Shown here piece after piece: positions 46,580 through 55,054 of a stretch of DNA of 64,000 nt (position 1 is the stretch's first letter; every line of letters starts with the position of its first letter). A model generated the notes under the pieces. It saw only the letters and a list, made by a program, of their open reading frames with translations, ran no database searches and had not been told where the DNA came from. The stretch is from positions 62,001-126,000 of the forward strand of contig JAQVIJ010000003.1 of assembly GCA_028695735.1 (NCBI GenBank). The letters are read 5' to 3'. The position numbers and the translations under genes were made by a program. The DNA comes from Deltaproteobacteria bacterium. GTDB taxonomy: Bacteria > Desulfobacterota > Dissulfuribacteria > Dissulfuribacterales > DYLC01.

Positions 46580-47059
46580 ATGGTCAAGGCCATATATCCA
46601 GGCACATTTGACCCCATTACCAACGGCCATATCGATATCATAGAGCGGGGTCTGAGGCTCTTTGATTCCATAGTGGTTGCCATCGGTGAAAACCCTGCCA
46701 AAAGACCGCTTTTCACCATAGAGGAGCGCATGGAGATGGTGCGTGAGTGTGTGAGGCATGAACCTCGCGTAGAGGTCAGGGCCTTTAACGGGCTTTTGGT
46801 GGACTTTGCCAAGGAGTGTGGGGCCACCGTGATTTTAAGGGGTCTGAGGGCGGTTTCAGACTTCGACTATGAACTCCAGCGCGCCCTCATGAATCGAAAG
46901 TTGTCCAGGGAGATCGAGACGGTCTTTTTGATGACAGGTTTCCGTTGGATATACATCAGTTCCACCATCGTAAAGGAGGCGGCCAGGTTTGGAGGCAACC
47001 TGTGCGACCTGGTGCCGCCTCTTGTGGAAGAACGGCTGAAGAAATGCTTTGGTTTTTGA
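46580..47059 (+). CDS. coaD: Phosphopantetheine adenylyltransferase
   Basis: 159 residues, normal length. It adenylylates 4'-phosphopantetheine, the penultimate step of coenzyme A synthesis. The nucleotidyltransferase motif YPGTFDPITNGHIDII and the C-terminal YISSTIVKEAARFGG are diagnostic. ATG 46580 is preceded by GAGG. It lies 9 nt after ilvE and 10 nt before the nitroreductase gene, so it is in one transcript with them. Confidence 0.97.
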   Translation: MVKAIYPGTFDPITNGHIDIIERGLRLFDSIVVAIGENPAKRPLFTIEERMEMVRECVRHEPRVEVRAFNGLLVDFAKECGATVILRGLRAVSDFDYELQRALMNRKLSREIETVFLMTGFRWIYISSTIVKEAARFGGNLCDLVPPLVEERLKKCFGF

Positions 47060-47069
47060 GGAGGATACT

Positions 47070-47726
47070 ATGGATGCCATAAAGTGTATTGAGACCCGTA
47101 GCAGTGTGCGCAGATTCAAACCCGATTCTGTGCCTCAGAGGCTGTTGGAGCAGGTATTGGAGGCCGCCCGCTGGGCGCCTTCCTACAAAAATACCCAACC
47201 CTGGGAGGTAGTGGTGGTGTCAGGTGAGAAAAAGGATGGCTTGAGCCGGCTTTTAACAGGGCTTCTGGAGGAAGATGCCCCTTCACAGCCGGACATATCC
47301 CACCCCACCTCCTGGCCTGAGGCCATCGAGAGGCGAATGAATGAGCATCTGCTCAAAAGACTCTCGGCCATGGGAGTGGATTTAAATGACCCTGCCATGC
47401 GAAAACGCTCCAAGTTGGCCAATTTCAGGTTTTACGGGGCACCCCACGCCATCTTTTTGTACCAGGATGCAGGGCTCACTCCTTGGTCTATCTTTGACCT
47501 GGGGCTATTTGCCCAGAGCCTTATGCTGGCAGCCCATGCCCTGGGCCTGGGGACAGTGCCGCAGGCCTTTTTGACGGACTATGCCCCTCAGGTCAAGGAA
47601 TACTTAGGGATTCCTGCCAACAAGAGATTGGTCTTGGGCATCTCCACAGGCTATCCTGATATTCGCGAGAACGATTTCAGAAGCACCCGCATGCCTGTGA
47701 GCGAGTTTACCACCTGGCTGGAATAG
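47070..47726 (+). CDS. Nitroreductase-family flavoprotein
   Basis: 218 residues from ATG 47070, with GAGGAGG close upstream. It has the FMN-binding pattern of the family: RSSVRRFKPDSVP, AARWAPSYKNTQPWEVVVV, then GLFAQSLMLAAHALGLGTVPQ and LVLGISTGYPD. Such enzymes use NAD(P)H to reduce nitro compounds, quinones or other acceptors. The true substrate is unknown. It ends the ilvE-coaD-nitroreductase set, and copA begins 18 nt later. Confidence 0.88.
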   Translation: MDAIKCIETRSSVRRFKPDSVPQRLLEQVLEAARWAPSYKNTQPWEVVVVSGEKKDGLSRLLTGLLEEDAPSQPDISHPTSWPEAIERRMNEHLLKRLSAMGVDLNDPAMRKRSKLANFRFYGAPHAIFLYQDAGLTPWSIFDLGLFAQSLMLAAHALGLGTVPQAFLTDYAPQVKEYLGIPANKRLVLGISTGYPDIRENDFRSTRMPVSEFTTWLE

Positions 47727-47743
47727 AAACATGAGGAGGTCTT

Positions 47744-50245
47744 ATGGCTGAGACACAGGCTGCTTCAGGAGATACAAACATCAAGGTCGTTTTGCCTGTC
47801 ACGGGTATGACCTGTGCCAACTGTGTTGCAGCCATTGAGCGTACCCTAAAAAAACTTGGTGCAGTGAGCCGGGTAGCCGTAAACCTGGCCACAGGCCGAG
47901 TGTTGGTGGAGTATGACGCCTCTGTGCTCACCATTCATTCCCTCATTGCCCGTATCAAGCGGGCAGGTTATGGAGTGGTGACCTCGGAGACCGAGTTTGC
48001 TGTGCCTGGAATCAGTGACGCAGTGGACATGGAACGCCTGGCAAATGAGCTGAATAACATAAACGGTGTGCTATTCGTCAAGCCATTCATGGTCTCCAAG
48101 ACGGTTCGAGTGGAATATGTGCCCACGGTGGTCACACAGTCCTTTTTGAGGGACCTGCTCTTGTCCAAGGGCTTTCAAGTGCTGGAGTCCGGGCAGGAGG
48201 AGGATGTGGAGACCAAGGCACGGGCCCTGGAGCTCAAGGAGCATGCGGAGTATCTCATTGTCTCGGCATGCCTGACCATTCCCCTGTTTTTCATGTCCAT
48301 GGCCCATGACCTGGGTTTTTTCCATGTCTCTGCCTCATATATGTCGGTTTTCCAGTGGATTATGTGCGCCCTGGCCACCCCTGTGCAGTTCTATGTGGGC
48401 ATGCCTCACTATTTGAATGCCTACCATGCCCTGCGAAACGGCACTGCCAATATGGATGTCCTGGTGGTTTTGGGTTCATCGGCAGCATATCTCTATTCCA
48501 TTCCGGTGCTCTTGGGCCTGGTGAACGGTCATGTGTATTTTGAGACCTCCGCCCTGATTATCACCCTTATTCGGTTGGGTAAATTTCTGGAGACCCGTGC
48601 CAGGGGGAAGACCTCAGAGGCCATTCGAAAATTGGCCGCCCTTAGGCCCAAAAAGGCCCTGGTGATTCGAGGGGATGAGGAGCTTTCCCTTGCGGTGGAT
48701 GAGGTGCTGGTGGGCGATGTGGTGGTGGTGCGGCCTGGAGATCGTGTGCCCTTGGACGGCGTGGTGTTGGAGGGCCGTTCCAATATAAACGAGGCCATGC
48801 TCACAGGTGAGCCCATGCCTGTGTCCAAGACCAAGGGCGACCGAGTCTTTGCCGGCACCTTGAATATGGACGGTCTGCTAAAAATTGAGGTGACTGCCGC
48901 CAGCCGGGAGACGGCCCTGGCTCGCATCATTCGCTTGGTGGAGGATGCCCAGGTGAACAAGGCCTCCATTCAGCGCATCGCAGACGAGATATCCGCAGTG
49001 TTTGTGCCGGTGGTCCTGTTTATTGCAGCGGTCACCTTCATCGCCTGGCTGTATCTGCCTGAACAGGCGCTGAGCGAAGGGCTGTTCAGTCGTGCCCTCA
49101 TGAATACGGTGGCCGTGCTGTTAGTGGCCTGTCCCTGTGCCATGGGGCTTGCCACTCCCACTGCAATAGTGGTGGGCACTGGTCTGGCTGCTGAAAGAGG
49201 TGTCTTGTTTCGAACTGCTGAGGCATTGGAGCGTCTGGCACGAGTGTCCTGGGTGGTCATGGATAAGACAGGCACAGTGACCAAGGGCCAGCCCAGTGTG
49301 GTGAATGTGGTGGTGGCCCTGCAGGTCAGTGCCCCCAACAGCCCTGTAGCCGAGATACAGCGAGAGCAGATGCGGGTCCTGGGCCTGGCTGCCTCCCTGG
49401 AAAAGGGCAGCACTCACCCCATAGCAGTAGCGGTATTGGAGGAGGCCGAGAGGCTCAAATTGGCCTTGGTCGAGGCTCAGGAGATACAGGTAGAGGCAGG
49501 TTTAGGAGTGAAGGGCCGTGTAAATGGCAGACAGGTGCTTTTGGGCAATGAGCGCATGATGGTGACATACCAAGTGGCCTTTGATAGTCTGAGAGGGGAG
49601 GCGGAGCGCCTGCAGAGCGAGGGCAAGACCGTGATATTCGTGGCGGAAGATGATAAGGCGGTGGGGCTTTTGGCCCTGTCGGACAGGCTCAAGGAGGATG
49701 CCAAGGAGGCCGTAGCCAATCTGAGGGAGTTGGGACTGAAGGTCTTTCTTCTTACAGGCGACAATGCCAGGAGCGCCCAGCAGGTGGCCGAGGCCCTTGG
49801 TATTTCAGATGTGAAGGCCGAGGCCATGCCTGAGACCAAGATCTCAGAGATACAACGGCTTCAGGCTCAGGGAGACAAGGTGGCCATGGTGGGGGATGGC
49901 ATAAACGATGCACCTGCGCTGGCCCAGGCGGATGTGGGAATAGCCATCGGAGCAGGTGCGGATGTGGCTTCAGCCGCCGCATCGGTCACGCTCATCTCCA
50001 ATGAGCTTATGAATGTATATCGTGCCTTTGTGATAGCCCGCCGCACCATGAAGACCATTCGTCAGAACCTGTTTTGGGCCTTGTTTTATAATGTGCTCTT
50101 GATACCCGCTGCAGCCCTTGGTTTTTTGAACCCTGTGATAGCGGCCGGCGCCATGGCCTTCAGCAGCCTTTTTGTAGTGACTAACAGCTTAAGATTAAAG
50201 AAGATTCGTAGGGGCGACCAGCCGGTTGCCCCTACTGTAGTTTGA
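47744..50245 (+). CDS. copA: Copper-translocating P-type ATPase
   Basis: 833 residues. The first heavy-metal domain has GMTCANC. A second HMA-like domain (about residues 84-150) lacks the CxxC pair. Core motifs are MLTGEPMP, LVACPCAMGLATP (CPC ion site), DKTGTVTKG (phospho-Asp), THPIAVAV (HP dipeptide) and GDGINDAPALAQADVG. It probably exports Cu(I). The C-terminal RRGDQPVAPTVV is encoded by a 28-bp perfect hairpin (50208-50235). No copper regulator or chaperone gene is adjacent. Confidence 0.93.
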   Translation: MAETQAASGDTNIKVVLPVTGMTCANCVAAIERTLKKLGAVSRVAVNLATGRVLVEYDASVLTIHSLIARIKRAGYGVVTSETEFAVPGISDAVDMERLANELNNINGVLFVKPFMVSKTVRVEYVPTVVTQSFLRDLLLSKGFQVLESGQEEDVETKARALELKEHAEYLIVSACLTIPLFFMSMAHDLGFFHVSASYMSVFQWIMCALATPVQFYVGMPHYLNAYHALRNGTANMDVLVVLGSSAAYLYSIPVLLGLVNGHVYFETSALIITLIRLGKFLETRARGKTSEAIRKLAALRPKKALVIRGDEELSLAVDEVLVGDVVVVRPGDRVPLDGVVLEGRSNINEAMLTGEPMPVSKTKGDRVFAGTLNMDGLLKIEVTAASRETALARIIRLVEDAQVNKASIQRIADEISAVFVPVVLFIAAVTFIAWLYLPEQALSEGLFSRALMNTVAVLLVACPCAMGLATPTAIVVGTGLAAERGVLFRTAEALERLARVSWVVMDKTGTVTKGQPSVVNVVVALQVSAPNSPVAEIQREQMRVLGLAASLEKGSTHPIAVAVLEEAERLKLALVEAQEIQVEAGLGVKGRVNGRQVLLGNERMMVTYQVAFDSLRGEAERLQSEGKTVIFVAEDDKAVGLLALSDRLKEDAKEAVANLRELGLKVFLLTGDNARSAQQVAEALGISDVKAEAMPETKISEIQRLQAQGDKVAMVGDGINDAPALAQADVGIAIGAGADVASAAASVTLISNELMNVYRAFVIARRTMKTIRQNLFWALFYNVLLIPAAALGFLNPVIAAGAMAFSSLFVVTNSLRLKKIRRGDQPVAPTVV
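50208..50235. repeat. REP-like hairpin overlapping the copA 3' end
   Basis: GTAGGGGCGACC (50208-50219) pairs with GGTTGCCCCTAC (50224-50235), a 12-bp stem with one G-T pair and loop AGCC. It resembles GTAGGGGCGAC-type palindromes I have seen repeated in many bacterial genomes. Here it supplies the last coding residues of CopA. It may slow or end transcription before the next gene. Confidence 0.6.
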
Positions 50246-50257
50246 AAGGAGACCATC

Positions 50258-51310
50258 ATGTCATTTCAGGCCGATGCATTGCCCCTTCTCATAGGAAGTC
50301 TGCCCATGCAGAATCACGCACTTGCCACACGGCTCATGCTCAAATATACGCCGGAGATACCCCTTTGGATTCAGCTTCCAGGCTATGCAGAGGAGCGGCT
50401 GCTGGCCCAGTTTTCCGCCTGTCTGCCTGGTATTCGAGGTGAGGGTGACCATCTGTATCTGGACACAGCCACAGAGGCCTTTTCCCAGGAGCTGTTGGCA
50501 TTTTTTGAGGAGTATATGGCGGTTTTTGAGGGAGAACGGCCTGTTTTCCAGTCGAGATTTGCCTTGAAGGGCAGGGCTGCTCAGGGGTTTGAGGCATTCT
50601 TTGAGGTCCTGTCTCGCTTAAGGCACAGCCCCGTTGCTGTAAAGGGGCAGATTACAGGGCCATTTACCCTGCTCACCGGCCTCAAGGACCAGGAAGGCCG
50701 CATCGCCTACTACAATCAGGAACTGCGAGAGGCCATAGTGAAGGCAGTGGCCATGCAGGCCCGTTATCAGATGCAGCGGCTGAAGGGGCTTTCAGACCAG
50801 GTGATTTTGTTTTTGGATGAGCCTGCCCTGGCTGGATTTGGTTCCTCGGCCCTGGTCAGCATTCAAAAGGAGGAGGTCATCACCCAATTGAACGAGGTCA
50901 TTGAGGAGGTGCACAGGGAAGGGGGCCTGGCTGGCATCCATGTGTGCGCCAATACGGACTGGGGCATGGTCTTTTCCACAGGTATTGATATTTTAAGCTT
51001 TGATGCCTTTGGCTTCTTTGACCGCATGCTGCTCTTTAAGGACCAGGTGCATGAATTCATAGAGAGGGGTGGTGTAGTGGCATGGGGCCTTGTGCCCACA
51101 TTGAATCAGGAGGACCTGGTGCAGGCGGATGTGGAGGGCCTTTTGGCCAGGTGGCAATCCTGTGTGCAGGCCTTGGGTTTGAATTTGGCTACCGCTCAAA
51201 GACAGTCCCTCTTGACTCCAAGCTGTGGCACTGGTTGTCTTTCACTGGAGTTGGCCATCAAGGCCATGGACCTTACGCGAGAGCTTTCTTTGGCCATCAG
51301 GTCCCTTTGA
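50258..51310 (+). CDS. MetE-like methyltransferase (core-MetE type)
   Basis: 350 residues, the size of a single C-terminal MetE barrel, without the N-terminal half of MetE. Zinc-ligand-like residues appear at GIHVCAN (His228 and Cys230) and SCGTGC near the end. The glutamate ligand is not obvious, since the corresponding stretch reads SFDAFGFFD. It might transfer a methyl group from a corrinoid protein to homocysteine, as proposed for folate-independent MetE proteins, but this is inference. It follows copA by 12 nt with AAAGGAG. No corrinoid-protein gene is adjacent. Confidence 0.65.
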   Translation: MSFQADALPLLIGSLPMQNHALATRLMLKYTPEIPLWIQLPGYAEERLLAQFSACLPGIRGEGDHLYLDTATEAFSQELLAFFEEYMAVFEGERPVFQSRFALKGRAAQGFEAFFEVLSRLRHSPVAVKGQITGPFTLLTGLKDQEGRIAYYNQELREAIVKAVAMQARYQMQRLKGLSDQVILFLDEPALAGFGSSALVSIQKEEVITQLNEVIEEVHREGGLAGIHVCANTDWGMVFSTGIDILSFDAFGFFDRMLLFKDQVHEFIERGGVVAWGLVPTLNQEDLVQADVEGLLARWQSCVQALGLNLATAQRQSLLTPSCGTGCLSLELAIKAMDLTRELSLAIRSL

Positions 51311-51370
51311 GTGTCTAATGTCGGTGTTTGAGAAAAATGTCCTTATTACCCTGCCGCATGTATTTTGAAA

Positions 51371-52384
51371 ATGAGTGAGCCAATGGAAGACAAAGGTTTT
51401 TTGGTGGGCGACATAGGCGGCACTCACATCCGTCTGGCCTTGTGGCTGAAACAAGGGCTTTTCATGGAAAGGCGCATTTTGTCTGCCTCTGTGCCCTCAT
51501 TTTTGGGTTTCTTGCGCCTTCTTCAGGGCTTTTGGCAGGAGATATGTGAAAAGACAGGCAACAGGCCTGCTGCCATCTCGTTAGGAGTGGCTGGAGTGGT
51601 AAATGCAAATGTGGCCAGGGGCATAAACCTGCCGTGGAATGTGGATGGAAATGTCATTTCAGAGGAAATGGGCTGTCCTGTTCACATTCTAAATGACTTT
51701 GAGGCGGCCTCCTGGGGTGTCTTGGCAGTGGAGGCTCAAAACGGCCTGGTTAACGGCCAGCAGGTCCTGCATGTGCTAAATGCCGGCATTCCCCCGGCAA
51801 ATCGGCCACGAGTGGTCTTGGGGGCTGGCACAGGGCTGGGCGAATCGGCCATAATCCCCATAAACAGCGGCTATAAGGTCTTGGTTACAGAGGGCGGGCA
51901 TTGTGACTTTGCCCCACGCACGGCCTTGGAAATGGAGCTTTTGCAGGCCTTGCTCTTGCGTTATGGCCGTGTGAGCGTGGAAAGGGTGCTGTCAGGTCGT
52001 GGGCTTTCCGAGATACACGCATTTTTGACGGCCAAGCAGACGGGGCAGGCATTTGAGGAGGTGACACCCTGGGAGCCGTCGAAAATCACCTCGCTGGCCC
52101 TGTCTGGTGAGAATAGCCTGTGCGTTCAGACCCTGAATATGTTTTGTAGCATCTATGGCGCAGAGGCAGGCAACCTGTGTTTGAAGTATTTGGCCTTGAG
52201 TGGAGTGTATGTGGCGGGAGGTATCGTATCGTACATCCTTCCATACTTTTTGAAGAGTCAGTTCCTGACGGCCTTTTGTGACAAGGGTAGGCTAAGATTC
52301 CTGATGGAGGCCGCAGGGGTCAAAGTGGTTTCCTATGAGGGTCTTGGAATGCTTGGAGCAGGATACGCCGTCAGCTGCGGGTAA
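51371..52384 (+). CDS. glk: Glucokinase
   Basis: About 337 residues. Glucokinase motifs are LVGDIGGTHIRLAL (phosphate 1), ILNDFEAASWGV (catalytic Asp), LGAGTGLGES (adenosine/phosphate 2), and EGGHCDFAPR. The catalytic Asp is in LNDFEA. ATG 51371 is used, though ATG 51383 is an alternative; neither has a strong ribosome site. It would phosphorylate glucose from maltodextrin breakdown by MalQ. The 60-nt gap from the MetE-like gene shows nothing special. Confidence 0.9.
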   Translation: MSEPMEDKGFLVGDIGGTHIRLALWLKQGLFMERRILSASVPSFLGFLRLLQGFWQEICEKTGNRPAAISLGVAGVVNANVARGINLPWNVDGNVISEEMGCPVHILNDFEAASWGVLAVEAQNGLVNGQQVLHVLNAGIPPANRPRVVLGAGTGLGESAIIPINSGYKVLVTEGGHCDFAPRTALEMELLQALLLRYGRVSVERVLSGRGLSEIHAFLTAKQTGQAFEEVTPWEPSKITSLALSGENSLCVQTLNMFCSIYGAEAGNLCLKYLALSGVYVAGGIVSYILPYFLKSQFLTAFCDKGRLRFLMEAAGVKVVSYEGLGMLGAGYAVSCG

Positions 52385-52461
52385 GGGGTTTAGGGGTATA
52401 AGTTGTAGTCTATGCAGGGGGCTTTGGGTGCTGTTTTTAGAAGAATCGGGCTGTTGTGGTG

Positions 52462-52490
52462 TTGATGAAACTATGTTTGGTGGTTATGAT
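52462..52490 (+). promoter_or_regulatory. Promoter of the coiled-coil nuclease-like gene
   Basis: TTGATG (52462-52467), 17-nt spacer, TATGAT (52485-52490), 31 nt before the ATG. Upstream to 52385 is G/T-rich with no gene. Confidence 0.5.
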
Positions 52491-52521
52491 ATTATTTCAA
52501 TAGCGATTTGAGGTCGGTATC

Positions 52522-53370
52522 ATGCCTGTAATTGAATTGGTCAAGATGATAGACATGGTCGATCCATCTCTACGTGCTGTGCTTTTGGGCATATTGGAGG
52601 AGATGGAGCGGCAACAACGTGAAAATGTCACCAAGCGGGAGTTCAATGAGCTCAAGGAGGTGGTGCGCGATCTCGGTCATTCAGTCAATGATTTGGCGGA
52701 GGCTCAGAAGCGCACAGAGCAGCGTGTTGAGGAGCTGGCAGAGGCCCAGAATCGTACCGAGCGACGAGTAGAGGAGCTGGCGGAGGCTCAGAAGCGCACA
52801 GAGCAGCGTGTTGAGGAGCTGGCGGAGGCTCAGAAGCGCACAGAGCATCTAATCGAGGAATTGGCAGAGGCCCAGAATCGTACCGAGCGACGAGTAGAGG
52901 AGCTGGCTGTGGCGCAGACAAAGACAGAAAAAGAGATCGCCAAGATATATCAGCAGATCGGGGGGCTCTCCAATGCCGTTGGTTACGGCATAGAAGACGA
53001 CCTTATGCCCCATATGGACGCATATGCTGAAAAGGTTTTTGGGGTGCATGTCCTGAACGTGGACAGAACCAACATCGAGTATGCAGATGGCCGATATGAC
53101 GAGATCAACATTCTGGCACCTGCCACAGATAAAAACGGCCAACAGGTCTATATTGTGGCGGAATGTAAGGCCCAGCCCGGCAAGAAAGACATTGATCGTT
53201 TTGTGGCGTTGCTGACTCGGGTCTCTTCGAAGTTAGGTGAAAATTTGATTCCTCTTTTCATAGGATATAGTTTTATGCCAGAGGTGGAGCGGTATGCTGC
53301 CTCAAAATACCCTCAGATCAAACTGGTAAAGACATATCAGATCAAAATGGCGGGACGAAGAAACCCATAA
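52522..53370 (+). CDS. Coiled-coil protein with PD-(D/E)XK-like C-terminus (DUF3782 type)
   Basis: 282 residues. Residues ~58-141 consist of six 14-residue units (LAEAQKRTEQRVEE type), a continuous coiled coil. The C-terminal domain reads YGIEDDLMPHMDAYAEKVFGV, then ADGRYDEINILA and YIVAECKAQPGKKDIDRF. The spaced E/D, D and E-x-K pattern fits a restriction-endonuclease-like core. ATG 52522 follows GAGG by about 8 nt and a good promoter precedes it. The family is common and often multicopy but has no known role. The 42-bp DNA repeats make the coil length easily variable. Confidence 0.8.
   Translation: MPVIELVKMIDMVDPSLRAVLLGILEEMERQQRENVTKREFNELKEVVRDLGHSVNDLAEAQKRTEQRVEELAEAQNRTERRVEELAEAQKRTEQRVEELAEAQKRTEHLIEELAEAQNRTERRVEELAVAQTKTEKEIAKIYQQIGGLSNAVGYGIEDDLMPHMDAYAEKVFGVHVLNVDRTNIEYADGRYDEINILAPATDKNGQQVYIVAECKAQPGKKDIDRFVALLTRVSSKLGENLIPLFIGYSFMPEVERYAASKYPQIKLVKTYQIKMAGRRNP
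52693..52944 (+). repeat. 42-bp tandem repeats in the coiled-coil gene
   Basis: Six in-frame 42-bp units. Units 1 and 3 encode LAEAQKRTEQRVEE, units 2 and 5 LAEAQNRTERRVEE, unit 4 a variant with HLIEE, and unit 6 is degenerate (LAVAQTKTEKEIAK). The alternation suggests amplification of an 84-bp pair. Confidence 0.88.
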
Positions 53371-53412
53371 GTTTTTGGGGCCTTTCAGCGGTTCGCCTTC
53401 CGATACCGGCAG

Positions 53413-53449
53413 AGACGGCGTGGTATGGGTCTGCCGCCGTCTTCTGTGT
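53413..53449 (+). terminator. Possible terminator after the coiled-coil gene
   Basis: AGACGGCG (53413-53420) pairs with CGCCGTCT (53435-53442), 8 bp with a 14-nt loop, followed by TCTGTGTG rather than a T-run. It lies between two convergent genes and may serve both. Confidence 0.45.
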
Positions 53450-53450
53450 G

Positions 53451-53894
53451 TCAAGCCCTGGTAGCTCCTAACAGGTCTTTTGCCCAATCAATCACGTGCC
53501 TGACTCGGGGAGCCAGGAGTTTTATGGCTTCATCATAGCTAAGCCACCTGTATTCCTCGTGCTCAGCCCTGCCTATGGCTGGATTTATTAGAAGCTGTAC
53601 CTCTTTTGTATGGGTTTCGGCCAGATAATACCTGGCTATCTTGCCCTTATTGTATGGCGGTGTATCCCGATAGTCATATCCCCACCTGAATTGTAGATCC
53701 GTGATGCCTGTCTCTTCCCGGACCTCTCTCATGGCCGCCTTTATGGGTTCTTCGCCTTGTTCCACCATGCCCTTGGGAAAGTCCCAATAGGAATATGCCC
53801 GTAAAAGAAGATAGTGCCACTGGCCGTCTTCTTGCCGGACGATCACCACGCCTGCCGAAAGTGTTCTGTATGGTTTGTTTTCCTTGTCTTTCAT
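53451..53894 (-). CDS. Nudix hydrolase, diadenosine tetraphosphatase-like
   Basis: 147 residues. The Nudix box is complete: GMVEQGEEPIKAAMREVREETGI fits G-x5-E-x7-R-E-x2-E-E-x-G. The opening SAGVVIVRQEDGQWHYLLLR and WDFPKGMV are typical of the bis(5'-nucleosyl)-tetraphosphatase group. The C-terminus has EHEEYRWLSYDEAIKLL. It would hydrolyse a nucleoside diphosphate linked to another moiety, with the exact substrate unknown. It is a single gene divergent from nadD. Confidence 0.9.
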   Translation of the reverse strand: MKDKENKPYRTLSAGVVIVRQEDGQWHYLLLRAYSYWDFPKGMVEQGEEPIKAAMREVREETGITDLQFRWGYDYRDTPPYNKGKIARYYLAETHTKEVQLLINPAIGRAEHEEYRWLSYDEAIKLLAPRVRHVIDWAKDLLGATRA

Positions 53895-53949
53895 GTTTGA
53901 ATTATTTAGAATATTTTTTGCCTTTTAACAAGGTCTCAAGGGGTGTTTA

Positions 53950-54660
53950 ATGCAAAATTCAGTGCAGCGTATCGGATTGTTAGGCGGCACCTTCGATCCA
54001 ATTCATTTCGGCCATCTCAGGGCCGCGGTGGAGGTGCGCGAGGCCCTGATGCTTCATGAGGTGTGGTTTGTGGTGGCGGCTTTTCCACCGCACAAAGCAT
54101 GTTCCACCCCCTTTCATCACCGTCAGGCTATGGTAGAATTGGCGATTCGTGAACACAAGGGGTTTGAATGCATTGATATCGAGGCGGAGAGGCATGGCCC
54201 GTCTTATTCCATAGACACCCTGAGGCTTCTGAACCAAAAGAAACCGGGGGGGAAACCGGGGCGGGTCTCTTCAAGTTACGAGTTTTTCTTTGTGCTTGGT
54301 GTGGATCAATTTCAGGAGATCACCTCATGGAAGGAGTACGGGCGGCTTCTGGATTATGCCCACCTGGTGGTAATAGACAGGGGAGTCGAGCGTGATGCGG
54401 CAAAAAGGGCGGCGCTTCGTGTGATGGATGGGGTATTCTCTAATTATAGACCATGTGACGACGCCATGACCAGATTTGTATGCGACAATGGAAAGGATAT
54501 TTATCTGTTGCATGTAACGAGACTTGATATCTCAAGCTCCATGATCAGGGAAAGGCTGAAGACTGGTCATGCTGTGGATTTTCTGACTGAACGCAGCGTG
54601 ATCGAATATATGAATGCCAACAATTTCTATAAGATTGCAGGAGTGTATGAAGAAGACTGA
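53950..54660 (+). CDS. nadD: Nicotinate-nucleotide adenylyltransferase
   Basis: 236 residues. It adenylylates nicotinate mononucleotide in NAD synthesis. Motifs are RIGLLGGTFDPIHFGHLR (HxGH-type nucleotide site), PPHK, FVLGVDQFQEITSWKEY and LDISSSMIRERL. It is first in a tight set nadD-rsfS-gpmI with overlapping ends. The nadD-rsfS pairing is a common bacterial arrangement. A Lys/Gly-rich insertion (KKPGGKPGRVSS) is a little longer than usual. Confidence 0.96.
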   Translation: MQNSVQRIGLLGGTFDPIHFGHLRAAVEVREALMLHEVWFVVAAFPPHKACSTPFHHRQAMVELAIREHKGFECIDIEAERHGPSYSIDTLRLLNQKKPGGKPGRVSSSYEFFFVLGVDQFQEITSWKEYGRLLDYAHLVVIDRGVERDAAKRAALRVMDGVFSNYRPCDDAMTRFVCDNGKDIYLLHVTRLDISSSMIRERLKTGHAVDFLTERSVIEYMNANNFYKIAGVYEED

Positions 54661-55054
54661 AAAAATCGGTGATTCACAAGAGATTGCCATGTTTTTTGCG
54701 GACAGGGCGGCTTACAGCAAGGCGGAGGATGTAGTGGTCCTTGATGTGCGGAAACAGGCGGATTTTGCGGATTTTTTTGTGATCTGCCATACCAGATCCA
54801 CGCGTCATGTGGCGAGTATAGCAGAAGAACTGGAGGCAGAGGCGGCCAGGCGAGGTATTCGCGCCAGAAATGTCGAGGGGCTGCAGGAGGCCCGCTGGGT
54901 GCTCATGGACTTCGGCGATGTGATGGTCAACATCTTTTACGAGCCGCTTCGCAGCTTTTATGACCTGGAGGGCCTGTGGAGCAGGTCTCCAAAGACATCT
55001 ATAGCCCCTTATGCCGGCATGGAAACGAGTGAGGAGGATGAAAATGAAAAATAA
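54647..55054 (+). CDS. rsfS: Ribosomal silencing factor RsfS
   Basis: 135 residues. It binds ribosomal protein L14 and blocks subunit joining when nutrients run low. Family features are KAEDVVVLDVRKQADFADFFVI, STRHVASIAEELE, and WVLMDFGDVMVNIFYEPLRSFYDLEGLW. ATG 54647 is chosen because AGGAG lies about 4 nt upstream; it overlaps the end of nadD by 14 nt. The frame extends back to 54614 without support. Confidence 0.95.
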   Translation: MKKTEKIGDSQEIAMFFADRAAYSKAEDVVVLDVRKQADFADFFVICHTRSTRHVASIAEELEAEAARRGIRARNVEGLQEARWVLMDFGDVMVNIFYEPLRSFYDLEGLWSRSPKTSIAPYAGMETSEEDENEK

